A stretch of 64,000 bases of DNA, from assembly GCA_030180135.1 (NCBI GenBank), contig CM058233.1, positions 107,549,994-107,613,993 on the forward strand. Reading direction: 5' to 3'. The DNA is from Orychophragmus violaceus (taxonomy: Eukaryota; Streptophyta; Magnoliopsida; Brassicales; Brassicaceae). The translations under genes were made by a program, and so were the position numbers. The notes under the pieces are model-generated. The model was not told where the DNA came from and made no database searches. It saw only the letters and a list, made by a program, of their open reading frames with translations. Shown here one piece after another: positions 9,699 through 20,981 of the stretch; positions within the stretch are counted from its first letter, which is position 1, and the number at the start of each line of letters is the position of its first letter.

Positions 9699-12515
9699 AT
9701 GTCGGGAAACGGTAACGAAACAGATTCGGAAAACCCTAAGGTTGACCTAAGCGACCATGAGGGAAGTGATTACAACCAGAGTGATCACGAAGACGATGCG
9801 GTCAAAGGCGGCAAGCAGCCGCGAAACACCGCCAAGACCAAAGCTCGGGATGACGGCAAACATGCCCCGTCACTCAGCGAAACAGAGGCTCAAATCGAGC
9901 AAGACAAGACCTTAGCCACTCTAATGGCCAAGATCGAGTCACAGAACGACTTGATCAAAACGTTCTCAAAGAAAGTCGACCTACTGCAGACAGAGCAAGC
10001 AAAAATCCTTTCAGGACAACGGTCGAGAAAACCCAGGAGAGAGGTGCCTTCAAAGGTGAAAGACAAAGTCGCTAGACGACTGGTCTATAGCACATCTGAG
10101 GAAAGCCACCATGAACAGAGCCATAGCAGCGAATCCAGGAGCAACCCGCGTAAGGAAAGCGACAAGGATACTCACGAGCGGAGCTCACATCGGAGGGAAG
10201 GTTCTGAAAGACCCAAACGGAGCGAAAGTCAGAGACATAACAACCAAAGTGATGAGAGGTATTCACCCAACAGAAAGGAACATACCAGTCACCAGACACG
10301 GGACGTGCACCACAGACGAAATTCGCGACGTGAGAATGGCTCGCACCGAGACAACTATCGCCGCGAGCGAGGTATGTCATACGAGAAAACTCACGGATCG
10401 TCTATTCGCGGAGCAAGTCGCAACCATGTCGAAAAACAACTGATTGAGCTCAAAGACACCCTAAAAGAATTAAAAGGGGAGGTCCATGGCGTGAAGGGGT
10501 CCGCACCCGAGATAGACCGAATCATCGAGGAAACTCGTAGGACTCCCTTCACCTCGCGCATCACGAATACATATATCAGACAAAGAGAGAAGCTCAGGCT
10601 ACCGATGTATGACGGCACCAAAGATCCAGCGACCCATCTCACAACGTTCAAAATCATGGCGGCAAAGGCACGGTTCTCATCAAGCGAAGAGCGCGACATC
10701 GGCTTCTGCCAACTATTCACCGAAACCTTGGAAGGAGACGCGCTAAACTGGTTCTCCCGACTTCCATCCAAGTCAATCGATAGCTTCTCGGACCTCACAT
10801 GGGCATTCGTAAGGCATCACTTTGCCTACATTCGTAAAGACACTTCGCTAAGCGCGTTGATGTCGATGACGCAAGAAAAGAAGGAAACCTTGAAAGATTT
10901 CGTAGAAAGGTTCAGGGCGGTGATGACACGAGCTGAGGCACCGGATAAGTTCACTATCGCAGCCCTGACAAACGCCGTCTGGCACGAATCGCCATTGTAC
11001 CAAGATTTAGTCATCAACCCGCCACTAACCATTGAGGACGCACTCCATCGGGCAAACAAATTCGTGGAATTGGAAGAGAAGAAGGTCGCATTGACAAAGA
11101 GATTCGGTTCTGGCAAACAGGCAGATAAGAAGGAGGAAAGAGAACCCATGCAGCATTACGACGGTAAAAGCGCCAAAACAATGGTTGTGGACGGCGCCGA
11201 CAAGTCCCGGTCATCAAAGCCGTGGAATAAAAAAGGGAAAGAGGCGAAGAAGGCGCAAGCAGCCTCCACTACGGGGGACAAGTACTGTGAATACCATCAA
11301 GCTACGTCGCACGACACGGCTGAATGTCGGAATCTCAGAAACGCACTCTACTCCCGACTTTCCAATGAAGAAATCAAGGCGGCCATCGAAAGGTTGAAGA
11401 AGGAAGAATCGGGACAGAAGAAGGAAGACAAAGCTGACGAGCAGGCTCCCAAGCAAGATAAACCGCCACGGCGTATCAAAAGCATAGCTTTGAAACATAT
11501 CCGTGAAGAAGAAGAGGAGGACGACGAAGAAGAAATCCCCAAGACCATCCGAAGAATCAACATGATCATGGGTGGTCTAATCTCCGTAAATGATTCGGTC
11601 CGGTCAATCAAGGTCTATGAACGCCTAGCATTGGCCGCGCAAAAGGCGCCTCAACCAATCCTATCAGACGATCCGCCCGTCATCTTTACCGACCAGGACC
11701 TCTATGGAACTCACTACCCTCATAACGACGCGCTGGTGGTTGAGCTTCTGATCGGAAGTTGCCAAGTATCTCGAATACTGGTGGACACCGGGAGTTCGAT
11801 AGACTTAATTTTCCTAGATACACTCAAGAAGATGGACATTAAGGAGGAGGATATCAAGCAGAAGGCCAAGCCGCTCACCGGGTTCACAAGTGAGACGACG
11901 TACACAATTGGAACGATCAAGTTGCCTGTCTTCGCAGGAGGAGTTAACAGATTGGTGAGGTTTCACGTCATTGACAAGCCAACCATCTATAACGTGATCC
12001 TTGGAACTCCATGGCTATATAGCATGAAGGCGGTATCCTCGACGTACCATCAATGTCTGAAATTCCCGACACCCAAAGGAATCCAGACAGTCAAAGGATG
12101 CCAGAGCGCAAGTCGGTCGTGTTTCGCGAGAGAACATAAGATCAGGGTGCCTTCCTGCATGATCAACACAAAAAAAGGAAGAAAAGGACCGGAGAAAGAA
12201 CTAATCCAGCAAGTCATCATTGACGAATCAGATGCAAGCAAGTGTGTGGGCATTGGCGCAGGATTACCGGACGACATCAAAGAGGAACTGATCACCTTCC
12301 TACATCAAAACGTTACAACGTTTGCGTGGACAATGAAGGATATGAAGGGTATCAACCCAACCATTACAACTCACGAGTTGAATGTCGATCCGACTTACAA
12401 GCCAGTCAAGCAAAAGAGGCGAAAACTCGGCCTAGAAAGAGCTAAAGCAGTCAACGACGAAGTAGAGAAGCTACTCGAAGCCGGTTCAATCCAAGAAGTC
12501 AAATATCCTGACTAG
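9699..12515 (+). CDS. Gypsy Gag and protease part of the polyprotein
   Basis: 938 codons. The N-terminal ~250 residues are highly charged and Arg/Ser/His-rich. A retrotransposon Gag domain follows near residues 290-450 (FKIMAAKARFSSSEERDIGF, LEGDALNWFSRLPS). A Cys/His cluster (YCEYHQATSHDTAECRNL) near residue 528 takes the place of a zinc knuckle. The aspartic protease motif LVDTGSSIDLIF is near residue 693. The frame ends at TAG (12513-12515) inside the conserved PD-LANPVV stretch, where related elements carry Trp. The next frame is in phase, so one TGG-to-TAG change separates protease from RT. This looks like a nonsense mutation; programmed readthrough is unlikely because this element group normally has one continuous frame here. 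Confidence 0.85.
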   Translation: MSGNGNETDSENPKVDLSDHEGSDYNQSDHEDDAVKGGKQPRNTAKTKARDDGKHAPSLSETEAQIEQDKTLATLMAKIESQNDLIKTFSKKVDLLQTEQAKILSGQRSRKPRREVPSKVKDKVARRLVYSTSEESHHEQSHSSESRSNPRKESDKDTHERSSHRREGSERPKRSESQRHNNQSDERYSPNRKEHTSHQTRDVHHRRNSRRENGSHRDNYRRERGMSYEKTHGSSIRGASRNHVEKQLIELKDTLKELKGEVHGVKGSAPEIDRIIEETRRTPFTSRITNTYIRQREKLRLPMYDGTKDPATHLTTFKIMAAKARFSSSEERDIGFCQLFTETLEGDALNWFSRLPSKSIDSFSDLTWAFVRHHFAYIRKDTSLSALMSMTQEKKETLKDFVERFRAVMTRAEAPDKFTIAALTNAVWHESPLYQDLVINPPLTIEDALHRANKFVELEEKKVALTKRFGSGKQADKKEEREPMQHYDGKSAKTMVVDGADKSRSSKPWNKKGKEAKKAQAASTTGDKYCEYHQATSHDTAECRNLRNALYSRLSNEEIKAAIERLKKEESGQKKEDKADEQAPKQDKPPRRIKSIALKHIREEEEEDDEEEIPKTIRRINMIMGGLISVNDSVRSIKVYERLALAAQKAPQPILSDDPPVIFTDQDLYGTHYPHNDALVVELLIGSCQVSRILVDTGSSIDLIFLDTLKKMDIKEEDIKQKAKPLTGFTSETTYTIGTIKLPVFAGGVNRLVRFHVIDKPTIYNVILGTPWLYSMKAVSSTYHQCLKFPTPKGIQTVKGCQSASRSCFAREHKIRVPSCMINTKKGRKGPEKELIQQVIIDESDASKCVGIGAGLPDDIKEELITFLHQNVTTFAWTMKDMKGINPTITTHELNVDPTYKPVKQKRRKLGLERAKAVNDEVEKLLEAGSIQEVKYPD

Positions 12516-15399
12516 CTGGCCAATCCAGTGGTCGTGAAGAAGAAAAACGGGAAGTGGAGAGTATGTGTCGACTTCACGGATCTCAACAAAGCTTGCCCCA
12601 AGGATAGTTTCCCGCTGCCGCACATCGACCGACTTGTTGAGGCGACGGCCGGGAACGAACTGCTATCATTCATGGATGCGTTCTCAGGGTATAACCAAAT
12701 CCTCATGAACCCAGACGACAGAGAAAAGACGGCCTTCATCACTGAACGAGGCACGTATTGCTACAAAGTCATGCCTTTCGGCCTCAAAAACGCCGGCGCC
12801 ACCTACCAACGGCTGGTAAACCGGATGTTTGCAGGGCAACTTGGTGCAACAATGGAAGTTTATATTGACGACATGCTAGTCAAGTCTCTAATTGCCTCTC
12901 AGCATGTCGGTCATCTAAAGGAATGTTTCAACATCCTTAACCGGTACGGCATGAAACTTAATCCAGCTAAGTGTACATTTGGGGTGACATCAGGAGAGTT
13001 CCTAGGATACGTGGTAACTCAGAGAGGAATAGAAGCCAATCCAAAGCAGATCACAGCCATAATCGACTTACCATCTCCCAAGAACACTCGAGAGGTACAA
13101 CGCCTCACTGGCCGCATAGCCGCCTTGAACAGGTTTATATCCCGGTCAACGGATAAATGTCTGCCTTTTTACGAGCTCCTACGAGGGAACAAAAGATTCG
13201 TGTGGGACGAGAAGTGTCAAGAAGCCTTCATCCAACTCAAGGACTACTTGTCAAACCCGCCGATACTGTCTAAACCCGAGAATGGTGAGACATTGCTGCT
13301 TTACATCGCCGTTTCAACAACAGCAGTCAGCGGCGTGCTAGTTCGGGAAGATCGAGGAGAACAGAAGCCGATCTTCTACGTCAGCAAAACAATGAACGGA
13401 GCCGAAACCAGGTATCCTGCAATGGAAAAACTGGCTTTCGCGGTCGTCATCTCAGCACGGAAGCTGCGACCATATTTTCAGTCACATCCGATTGCTGTAT
13501 TAAGCAGTCAACCTCTTCGAACGATACTTCATAGCCCGGGACAGTCTGGTCGTCTAGCCAAGTGGGCAATAGAGTTAAGTGAGTACGACATCGAGCACAG
13601 GAACAGGACAACCGCCAAATCACAGGTAATAGCTGATTTCCTTGTCGAATTATCACCTGAATTGGATGTCGGTACCGAGACAGAAGACAAAAATTGGAAA
13701 CTATTCGTTGACGGGGCTTCATCTAAAAAAGGAGCCGGGATAGGGATACGTCTCATATCACCAACTGGCGAGATATTAGAGCAGTCATTCAAACTAGGTT
13801 TCACGGCTTCTAACAACACAGCCGAGTACGAAGCTTTGTTAGCCGGTCTCAGACTAGCCAGGGAAATCGGAGTACGACATCTCTTGGCCCACTGTGATTC
13901 CATGCTTGTAGCCAACCAGATCAACGGCGACTACGAAGCTAAAAATGAACGAATGGAGGCTTATCAAAAGACGGCGTTGGAACTCACTAGTTCTTTCGAA
14001 TTCTTCGACATTGTCCAGATACCAAGAAAGGAGAATGCCCCGGCAGATGCACTTGCGTCGCTGGCGTCTAATCCCAATCTCTGTCTCCGGATCCCGGTAG
14101 AAACGATCCACGAGCCAAGCATCCCGCCCCCTGAGAGCACTCAGGAAGAAACTGAAGAAATGATCCTGAGTGATAAGGACGACATGTGCTACAATATTCA
14201 AGCAAAGGGCATAGACCTCATCGCTGTCCTAACCGGCGACAACAAAGACTGGCGACTTCCGATAAGAGCATACCTGACGGAAGGGAAGCTCCCAGAAGAT
14301 AAATGGGAAGCACGACGACTTAAAGTCAAAAGCGCGCGATACACTATACATGAAGGTATCCTCTACAAGTATTCTGCTAACAAGATCCTCCTCCGATGCA
14401 TAAATGGAGACGAAGTAAGTCGGGTTCTCGAAGAAACGCACTCTGGAGCATGCGGAAACCACTCCGGAGGCAGATCTCTCGCCCTCAAAATCAAGTTGAA
14501 TGGTCACTATTGGCCGACTATGATAACCGACTGCGAGACCTATTCTAACAAGTGTGAAAAGTGTCAGCGACATGCGCCATTCATACATCGACCTACAGAG
14601 CTACTCACAACGCCAACTGCGGCTTACCCATTCATGAGATGGGCAATGGACATCGTTGGACCATTACCGTTATCCAATCAAAGACGTTTTCTGCTCATTA
14701 TGACCGACTACTTCACAAAGTGGGTAGAGGCCAAGGCTTACGTCGTCATCCACGATGTCCAGGTTCAAAATTTCGTCTGGAAATATATAATATGTCGTTT
14801 TGGGCTACCTTATGAGATCGTCACAGATAACGGATCACAATTCATCTCGAAAGTATTTGAAGGATTCTGCAAGAAGTGGGATATACGCCTTAGCAAGTCG
14901 ACACCAAGGTATCCTCAGGGGAATGGCCAAGCCGAAGCCACAAATAAAACCATCATTGCCGGCATCAAAAAACGCCTTGAAAGCAAAAAAGGAGTTTGGG
15001 CAGATGAGTTAGACGGAGTCCTCTGGTCGCATAGAACGACACCCCGCAGTGCAACAGGAGCAACCCCATTTTCCTTAGCCTTTGGCGTGGAAGCAATGGT
15101 ACCGGCAGAGGCTAACATTTACACTCTCCGCCGCTCTCTCATGCCGCACCATACTGAAATCAATGAAAAGATGCTAATCCAGGCTCTCGACACCTTAGAG
15201 GAAGAACGGGATCGAGCCCTACTCAGGATTCAGAACTACCAACACCAAGGAGTGGAGAGCAGGAAAACTTGGGGCAAAGTGGGAAGGACCCTACAAAGTC
15301 ACGAAAGTCGTCAAACCAGGAGTCTACGAGCTTGAGTCAATGAAAGGCAAGGCTTTACCTCGATCCTGGAACTCGGCAAGCCTGAAGGAGTACCACTAA
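12516..15399 (+). pseudogene. Gypsy pol: RT, RNase H, second RNase H, integrase
   Basis: In frame with gag-protease after the TAG. Motifs in order: KKNGKWRVCVDFTDLN and the RT site VYIDDMLVKS (about residue 110 from 12528), an RNase H-like region (LLLYIAVSTTAVSGVLVRED), the second RNase H (KLFVDGASSKKGAG, NTAEYEALLAGL, PADALASLAS), then integrase with an HHCC-type zinc region (NHSGG... CEKCQRHAP) and catalytic core (MDIVGPLP, VTDNGSQF, GQAEATNK). From about 15245 the frame is broken. The conserved C-terminal sequence resumes in another frame and ends at TAA 15397-15399, so a small deletion has shifted the frame and removed part of the tail. The protein would lack a normal C-terminus. Confidence 0.85.
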
Positions 15400-15409
15400 G
15401 ACGGCAAGT

Positions 15410-15410
<1 letters not shown>

Positions 15411-15442
<32 letters not shown>
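15411..15442 (+). repeat. A-rich run after Gypsy pol
   Basis: Long uninterrupted run of A just after the pol stop codon, inside the element. It is probably homopolymer expansion rather than a retroposon tail, as the element continues for another 4.3 kb. Confidence 0.6.
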
Positions 15443-15444
<2 letters not shown>

Positions 15445-15624
15445 AGAGAGATTATGTACTATGAACTACGAGTGACTTGATTCTTCCTCGGAAGATACGT
15501 AGGCAGCCTTTACCGGCACAGTCACAAATCTAATAAAATCTTTATTTTTCAGATAAATTACCATCTTGAAAGTCAAGCAGAAAATCAGGTAAATCCTTTC
15601 TCCGACTTTCAAATATTTGATACT

Positions 15625-15985
15625 AACAAAGCCGAGTATCAACTCGCAAAAAGCCGAGTATCAACTCGCAAAAGCCGAGTATCAACTCGCAAAAGCCGAG
15701 TTATAACTCGCAAAAAAAGAGACGAGCAATGACTCGCAGATAGACGAGCAATGACTCGCAGATAGACGAGCAATGACTCGCAGATAGACGAGCAACGACT
15801 CGCACCATCAGCATCATACCTCCTGGCCAGGGGTGTGGTCTTCCTTGCGCACGAGGTGCACATCGTTGCAAGGAAAAGCCGGGATCCGTCCCGCAAATTC
15901 TTTGGGAAAGGAGAATAAATAAGCCGAGCACAAATAACTCGCACATTCTCCCACCCTTAGAATAAAGCCGAGCAACTATAAGACT
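15625..15985 (+). repeat. Two families of short tandem repeats in the Gypsy 3' spacer
   Basis: Between about 15630 and 15712 a ~20-bp unit, GCCGAGTATCAACTCGCAAA, is repeated four to five times. From about 15718 to 15803 a related ~22-bp unit, GACGAGCAATGACTCGCAGA, is repeated about four times. Isolated CCGAGC...ACTCGCA copies continue to about 15985. Each unit contains the weak inverted pair CGAG...CTCG. The repeats lie between pol and the antisense ORF. Confidence 0.85.
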
Positions 15986-16253
15986 CGCAAAACCGCCTTA
16001 TGGCAAAATAAAGTGAAAGTCGCTATAAGAAAAGACCTAGTGGTGAAAATCACAAGTCTAAGACTTGATCACAGCTAGTTCGCCAAAAGCAAAGATTAGT
16101 TAAAAACCAGCATTTAATTAAGCTTTAAAATAGGGATAGATTGATTCAATTCACTATCGAGATTAAAGCAAAGCTTAATTAAGCAAATTAAGGTTTCTTA
16201 CAAAAACAAAAACAAAAATATTACAAGAGAGATTATATCAAAACTCCCGACAA

Positions 16254-18772
16254 TCACTTGTCCTTCTCAGATTCCTCTTGCGACCGTGAAGCACCAGCCA
16301 AAGTCGCCACCTCCGAGCTAACAGATCGAACAAGATCCGCAGGAACAGCTTCCGGGATAACTCCGTGGTTAGTCCTGAACTGATCAATGTTACGCGGAAC
16401 AGGAGGAGGAGAGTCGTTGAGAAGATTAAGAATAGGATGCCGGACAGGGGAAAGAACGAATGTAAGTTCTTCCTTGGTCACGACCTCCGTCTCGTCAATT
16501 TTAGCGTTCACCGCAATCTCGTCAGCAGCAATTTGATCCAAAAGAGCCTGAGGGAACGATATGCCTTCACCACTGAGCTTCTCTAAACAACTCTTCAGAC
16601 CAGAGATTTGGGCCTGCTCAACCTGGAGGGAAACAGAAATATCTTGATCCTTCACGTACCGTCGAAAGAGATCAAAATGAGTTTGTGCTTTCGCCCTAAC
16701 TGCGGCCTCAACTCTATCCCTCTCCTTCCGAACCATGTCGGAATAGAACTTCTGTTGGCCCTCCATCTTCTTCTGCAATTTGAGGAGATCAACCTTCGAC
16801 TTCTCTTTAACAAGGACCAACTCCTCTTCCATACTACGAAGCTTGTCCGCAAGTACCGCGTTGTCCGCCACTAGAGCCTTTTTCTCCTCTTTAGCCTTCT
16901 TAAGAAGCTCATCCCGCTTGTTTACCGCGTCAGCCATCTTCTTAGCACTCCAAGAAGCCTTCCAGAGCCACACGATTCGACGCGGCGATCATCTGAAAGT
17001 AAAATACCTTGGTAAAAAAAAAAAAAAAAGAAAGAGCAAACAAGGTTCGGTGAAAGAGACTTACGGTTGCTTCGGCATTCTTCAGCCTGAGAATGGCGTC
17101 TGAATGAGGAAGCTCTTGCAGGACCGGCCAGTCTCTCTCGTTCCCTCGGACGCAGGTCAACAAATCAAAACACGCCCGAGGGTTGTCAATGAAAGGGACC
17201 TCGCTCTCATACTGATAAGCGAAGTTGTGGATGGAAGGACGGGAGTCTCCTTCCTTTATGGGAGCACGGGGACGGACGTGAACAATTTCTTTACAAGAAA
17301 CGAATGGTTTCGTATTTCCATGTGCATCAACGACGTTCCCGGTTTCCTGATAAAATCGTTTCCACGGATCAAGGCTCTTCTCAGGAGCGTTGGTGGCCGC
17401 CTCGTCAGAAACAATGGCCTTACCGGCTACCGCGGCTTTCTTTGCCGACTTCTCTTTATCTGCTCTACCTTCAGCTGTCCGCTTCTTAGATGGGGCCTTA
17501 GGCGGGAGTTTGGAAAGCGGGGCCGCGACTTCCGGCTGGACAATCACGGTCCGAGGAGCAACCACCTTATCTCCCTCATCAACTGATTGATCCCCGCCTT
17601 GCGACGGCACGGAGACATCCTTCACCGGTTTAGCGGAAGGCAAAGACTTGGACGAGATCTTCTTCGAGTAATCAACCGACTCGATCCTCTGCACCTTGCC
17701 CATCTTTTTCGGCTTGACAAGTTCTTCTGGGGTAACCTTCTTCCCAATATCCCACTTGGCTGCATTAACAAGCGAGAAGTTAGAAAGAAACAAAAGAAAT
17801 AGAGGTAGCGAAGAAACAAACATACGAACCTTCGGAAATCCGCGGAAGGAGCTTGTTGATGCGCTCGCGAGTAAGATCGGACCACTTGCGTAAACCGAGA
17901 GACTGGATCTGTTGAAGGATAGGAAAAAAGTTCTTGGGGTATGGCGGCAAGAAGGGATGATGCACTACAAAGACAAAGAAGAATTAAGTAAATGATCACG
18001 CTCAAAGAATAGCAAAAACAGGACGATATCTACCATATTCAGTGTTCCAAGACGTCCTGATAAGCTCCCTATGCTCGTCAGGGACGACTAAAGAAGTCAA
18101 TTCGACGAAAAAGTAAGACCGTTGCCAATTGTTTATCTTACTAGGCGCATCCGTCAAAACCCGATTACCGCTTTTAAATTTAACCGCAAAACATCCTGGG
18201 TTCGTCGCCTTCATACGATTTATAGATGTCATTTCTTCGAAAATCTGCGCGGTTATCGTTATACCGGCTTCAGCTCCCAGCACTAAGAGACCGACCATGT
18301 GGCGAACCGCGACGGCTGAGAGCTGAGAAATGGCAATCTCGCGGCGATGACAGTACGAGATCAGCAAGTCGGGCAGGGGGAACCAGCAACGACTACCCCC
18401 AGTATCAGTATTGACGAAATACGACTCGTAAAGAGTTATGTATCCCGAGGGAGGGGTCCATGGACGGTCAAGCGGAAAAGGGATAATAACCTTGATCCTT
18501 GGATCAGCCCTGCAATCCTGGAGTAAAGACCTTACCGAAGTCGCATTCGATTTGGTCCCAGCGACATTGCCGAAAAACTCATGAGGAACGACCGGCAACG
18601 CAGAAGGGAAGACATCCTCGGCAATAGCAGAATGAGCTGGGTGATTCTTTAAGTCGGAAAAAGTGTCCGACGAAGAAACATGAGAACCGGGTTGACGACT
18701 TAGCGAATCATCTGCGGACGAGACTGAAACAACTTCCTTGTCCTTACTCGATGAACAACGGATCAAAGACAT
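16254..18772 (-). pseudogene. Spliced antisense accessory ORF of the Tat element (PF04195-like N-terminus, coiled-coil C-terminus)
   Basis: Four minus-strand exons, 18772-18034, 17964-17830, 17759-17065 and 16992-16254, meet at good GT/AG sites. They give about 768 codons if one extra G near 16970 is discounted (present frame ...LEGFLEC-stop, next frame ...SWSAKKMADAVNK). The N-terminal ~290 residues (PWTPPSGYITLYESYF, FPLPDLLISYCHRREIAI, LVLGAEAGITI, NWQRSYFFVE) resemble the plant 'putative gypsy type transposon' domain, which I recall as Pfam PF04195. The middle is Lys/Pro/Ala-rich. The C-terminal ~240 residues form a long heptad-rich coiled coil (ELLKKAKEEKKALVADNAVL). Antisense ORFs in the 3' region are known in Tat elements; their function is not established. 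A single-base insertion makes this copy a pseudogene. Confidence 0.78.
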
Positions 18773-18974
18773 GGGTTCGATGAAGAACGGATGAAGAACA
18801 CAGGAGAAAATAAATTTTGATCTTAAAGCCTATAAAATCTAAGGCGGAGCAACGACGGAGGAAGGATCGGAAAATAAATACCGAGAGAGAGAAATTACCT
18901 TTAGAGCTTCTTCACTTGGACCAAATGAGGAAGGGAATAGTGAGAAGGAACTATTTATAAGGAAAATGGCGGCG

Positions 18975-19800
18975 TGGAACTCGAGGCGTACATTTACCTA
19001 GGCAACGCTTCGTATCCCGTACCTACCCGATGATAAAACCAGGAATCAATTCCGGTATAGCCAGACAACGCCATCGGTTTAAGAATCAAGTACACGGTTA
19101 TCTCCGGCCAGAGCAGCCTAGCGAAATACGGGCCTAAAAACAAAATATGGGCCTGGAGGACGAATGTGGGCCCAACCCAAATCATCTCTCAAACCTTAGG
19201 TTAACTCCTCGCAATGCCGACTTGAATACAAGTCGCCACACTGGGGGGGGGGGCTTATTGTTAGAGTCAAGTTTAGCACTTTCCTGAAAAGGCCTATTCA
19301 TGATTGTAGGTCGGCCCATAATTGAAAGTCGGTAAAAGGCCCGAGACGGTAAAACTTAGGGTAAACCGGACTTAAGGCAACCGGCTTACATTAGGGTTTT
19401 GGAAGGAGCAAAATTAAGGGGATCAAGGCGGCGCCAACTATGTCGATAATATGGAAATATTCCATATCTCGATAAAGGCGGGATAGTAGGAAATCTTAAT
19501 ATTTAGATATTTCCCTTATTTATAAACCGACTTGTAACCCTATAAAAGGGACCTCATTGATCAATAATATTTCACACTTTTCTTAATATTTTCGGCTTGA
19601 GAAACTTTAGAGCGATATTTGACCTAAAATCTCTCCGGCGACTTCCTAACAATCCTTCACCGGCTTCCATCTCGGAAACGCCGGTTTACAAACCCTAATT
19701 TCCCAAATCTCACCGCGTTCTTAAATTCTTCTTTTAGAATCCCTAATTCCAAACCCTAAAACTCTTTCTATCTTTGGATAGACCGAGTTGAGATCTTACA
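18975..19800 (+). repeat. Gypsy 3' LTR
   Basis: 826 bp starting TGGAACTCGAGG and ending TCTTACA, preceded by the purine-rich GGAAAATGGCGGCG that serves as polypurine tract. By eye it differs from the 5' LTR at four positions plus a G run of 11 instead of 33. It is followed directly by LINE sequence CTCCACCAGAAG, which is not the sequence beside the left LTR. Confidence 0.9.
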
Positions 19801-20343
19801 CTCCACCAGAAGATCTTGATTTTAGGCGGAGCTAGCAGTTTCCAGATTCGTCATTTCAACTGTAGTTTCTCTTCATCAACCGGGGATAAACCATCAGGGG
19901 GTGTCGACCACAGTTTGTATCCACTTTTAACCGAATATGAGCCATTAGTCGTAAGCGACCAGATGTATCTATCCTTCACGTTTCCAAGTTGAATGGTACG
20001 GATATAGCTCACTTCCGCAGCCGGAAACAGAGTGTTTAATTTTTCCACGTCCCATGTACCATTTCCTTGTGTCAAGTCTGAAACTTTGAGCTCAACATTA
20101 TATAAACTTTGCAGAGAAGTTGGCCGTCGAGGTTCACCATCCAGGATCCACTTCTCCGACCAGACTGAGGTGGATGCACCATTACCAATAAGTTTCCCCA
20201 ACCATTTATTCAACAGTTCCTTGCCAAATAAGATTGATCTCCATGCATAGGAAGGTCGATAGCCCAAACTACTCTCTAAGAAACTCTTGTTAGCAAAGTA
20301 TCTTCCCCGAAACACCTTAGATATCAAGGTCTCTGGTTGATTC
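19801..20343 (-). pseudogene. LINE ORF2 middle fragment
   Basis: Minus-strand LINE coding sequence between the Copia and Gypsy insertions. It continues the RT C-terminal region (PETLISKVFRGRYFANKSF) into GNGASTSVWSEKWILDG and TTNGSYSVKSGYKLWSTPP. The frame ends in a TGA where the other copy (8357-8809) has CGA, so a nonsense change has arisen in this copy. Positions 19801-20253 duplicate 8357-8809. The frame is continuous with 27757 onward once the Copia element and one GATTC copy are removed. Confidence 0.85.
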
Positions 20344-20981
20344 TGTTGGATCCCGATGGATCTAGGGTTTGTTATATTGAATTTAGAACCAACCTCGTTC
20401 TTACCTTTTTGGCAGCGGAAGAGATGGTAAACGAGATCAGTGGAGCAACGCAACGCTTTGCCTCTACCAGATACACACGCACGCTCGCTGGAAACGGGAT
20501 GCTAGTGCCGGATCAATGGGGATCAAAAGGTTCTGGTGTGTCTAGTGTTTCTGTCAAGAAAACTGGACGGCTCTATTGTTTAGGTCGAACTAAACACGTT
20601 TTTATTCGACCTAAACGTGCTTAACGGGCCAGACTCAATTAAGCCATAACCCGAAAAGCCTGTTCGGAAAATCCGAACTGTGTCGACCGACACACAAGCT
20701 GTGTCGATCGACACAACACCTTTATATCGATTCTTATGTGTATTTCAATACACATAACATGATCATTGCCATAATGATCATTCCCATGTCGTAGCTTCCA
20801 GTTCGCTTAGGTGTGTGACCCTATAGGATCATATAATACTGGCAGTAAGTCCACGACCTACAGATTGCAAGAGGCTTCTAGCAAAGCATTGCAAACGCCC
20901 AGTATTATACGAATGTCAGATCTCGACACACAACTATCACATGAGTGAGTACAGGTGTGATTTCAGGACACTATCCCAACA
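20344..20981 (-). repeat. Copia 3' LTR
   Basis: 638-bp terminal repeat with TGTTGG/CCAACA ends. It contains the pair of TGTGTCGACCGACACA and TGTGTCGATCGACACA palindromes. The adjoining bases just inside the element (20982 on) read on the minus strand as a purine-rich AAGTGGGAGAT, the polypurine tract. Confidence 0.95.

Larger units (their letters stand above)
8805..19800 (+). mobile_element. Ty3/Gypsy LTR retrotransposon of the Tat type
   Basis: About 11.0 kb on the plus strand: 5' LTR, primer-binding site, gag-protease-RT-RNase H-second RNase H-integrase, a tandem-repeat-rich region, an antisense accessory ORF, then the 3' LTR. A second plant-type RNase H between RT/RH and integrase, a long 3' spacer and an antisense ORF are known features of the Tat lineage. 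The coding region carries an in-frame stop, a 3' frameshift and a frameshift in the antisense ORF, so this copy is not autonomous as it stands. The LTRs differ by four substitutions plus the length of a G run, indicating a recent origin. The flanks do not share a target-site duplication. Confidence 0.9.

Noticed and set aside
10072..15118. Numerous minus-strand frames of 60-135 codons within Gypsy gag-pol
   Set aside because: Antisense shadows of gag-pol without motifs, unlike the spliced antisense ORF at 16254-18772.
20337..20624. 95-codon plus-strand frame in the Copia LTR, repeated at 27121-27399
   Set aside because: It lies inside the LTRs, antisense to the element, with no known domain; duplicated only because the LTRs are.
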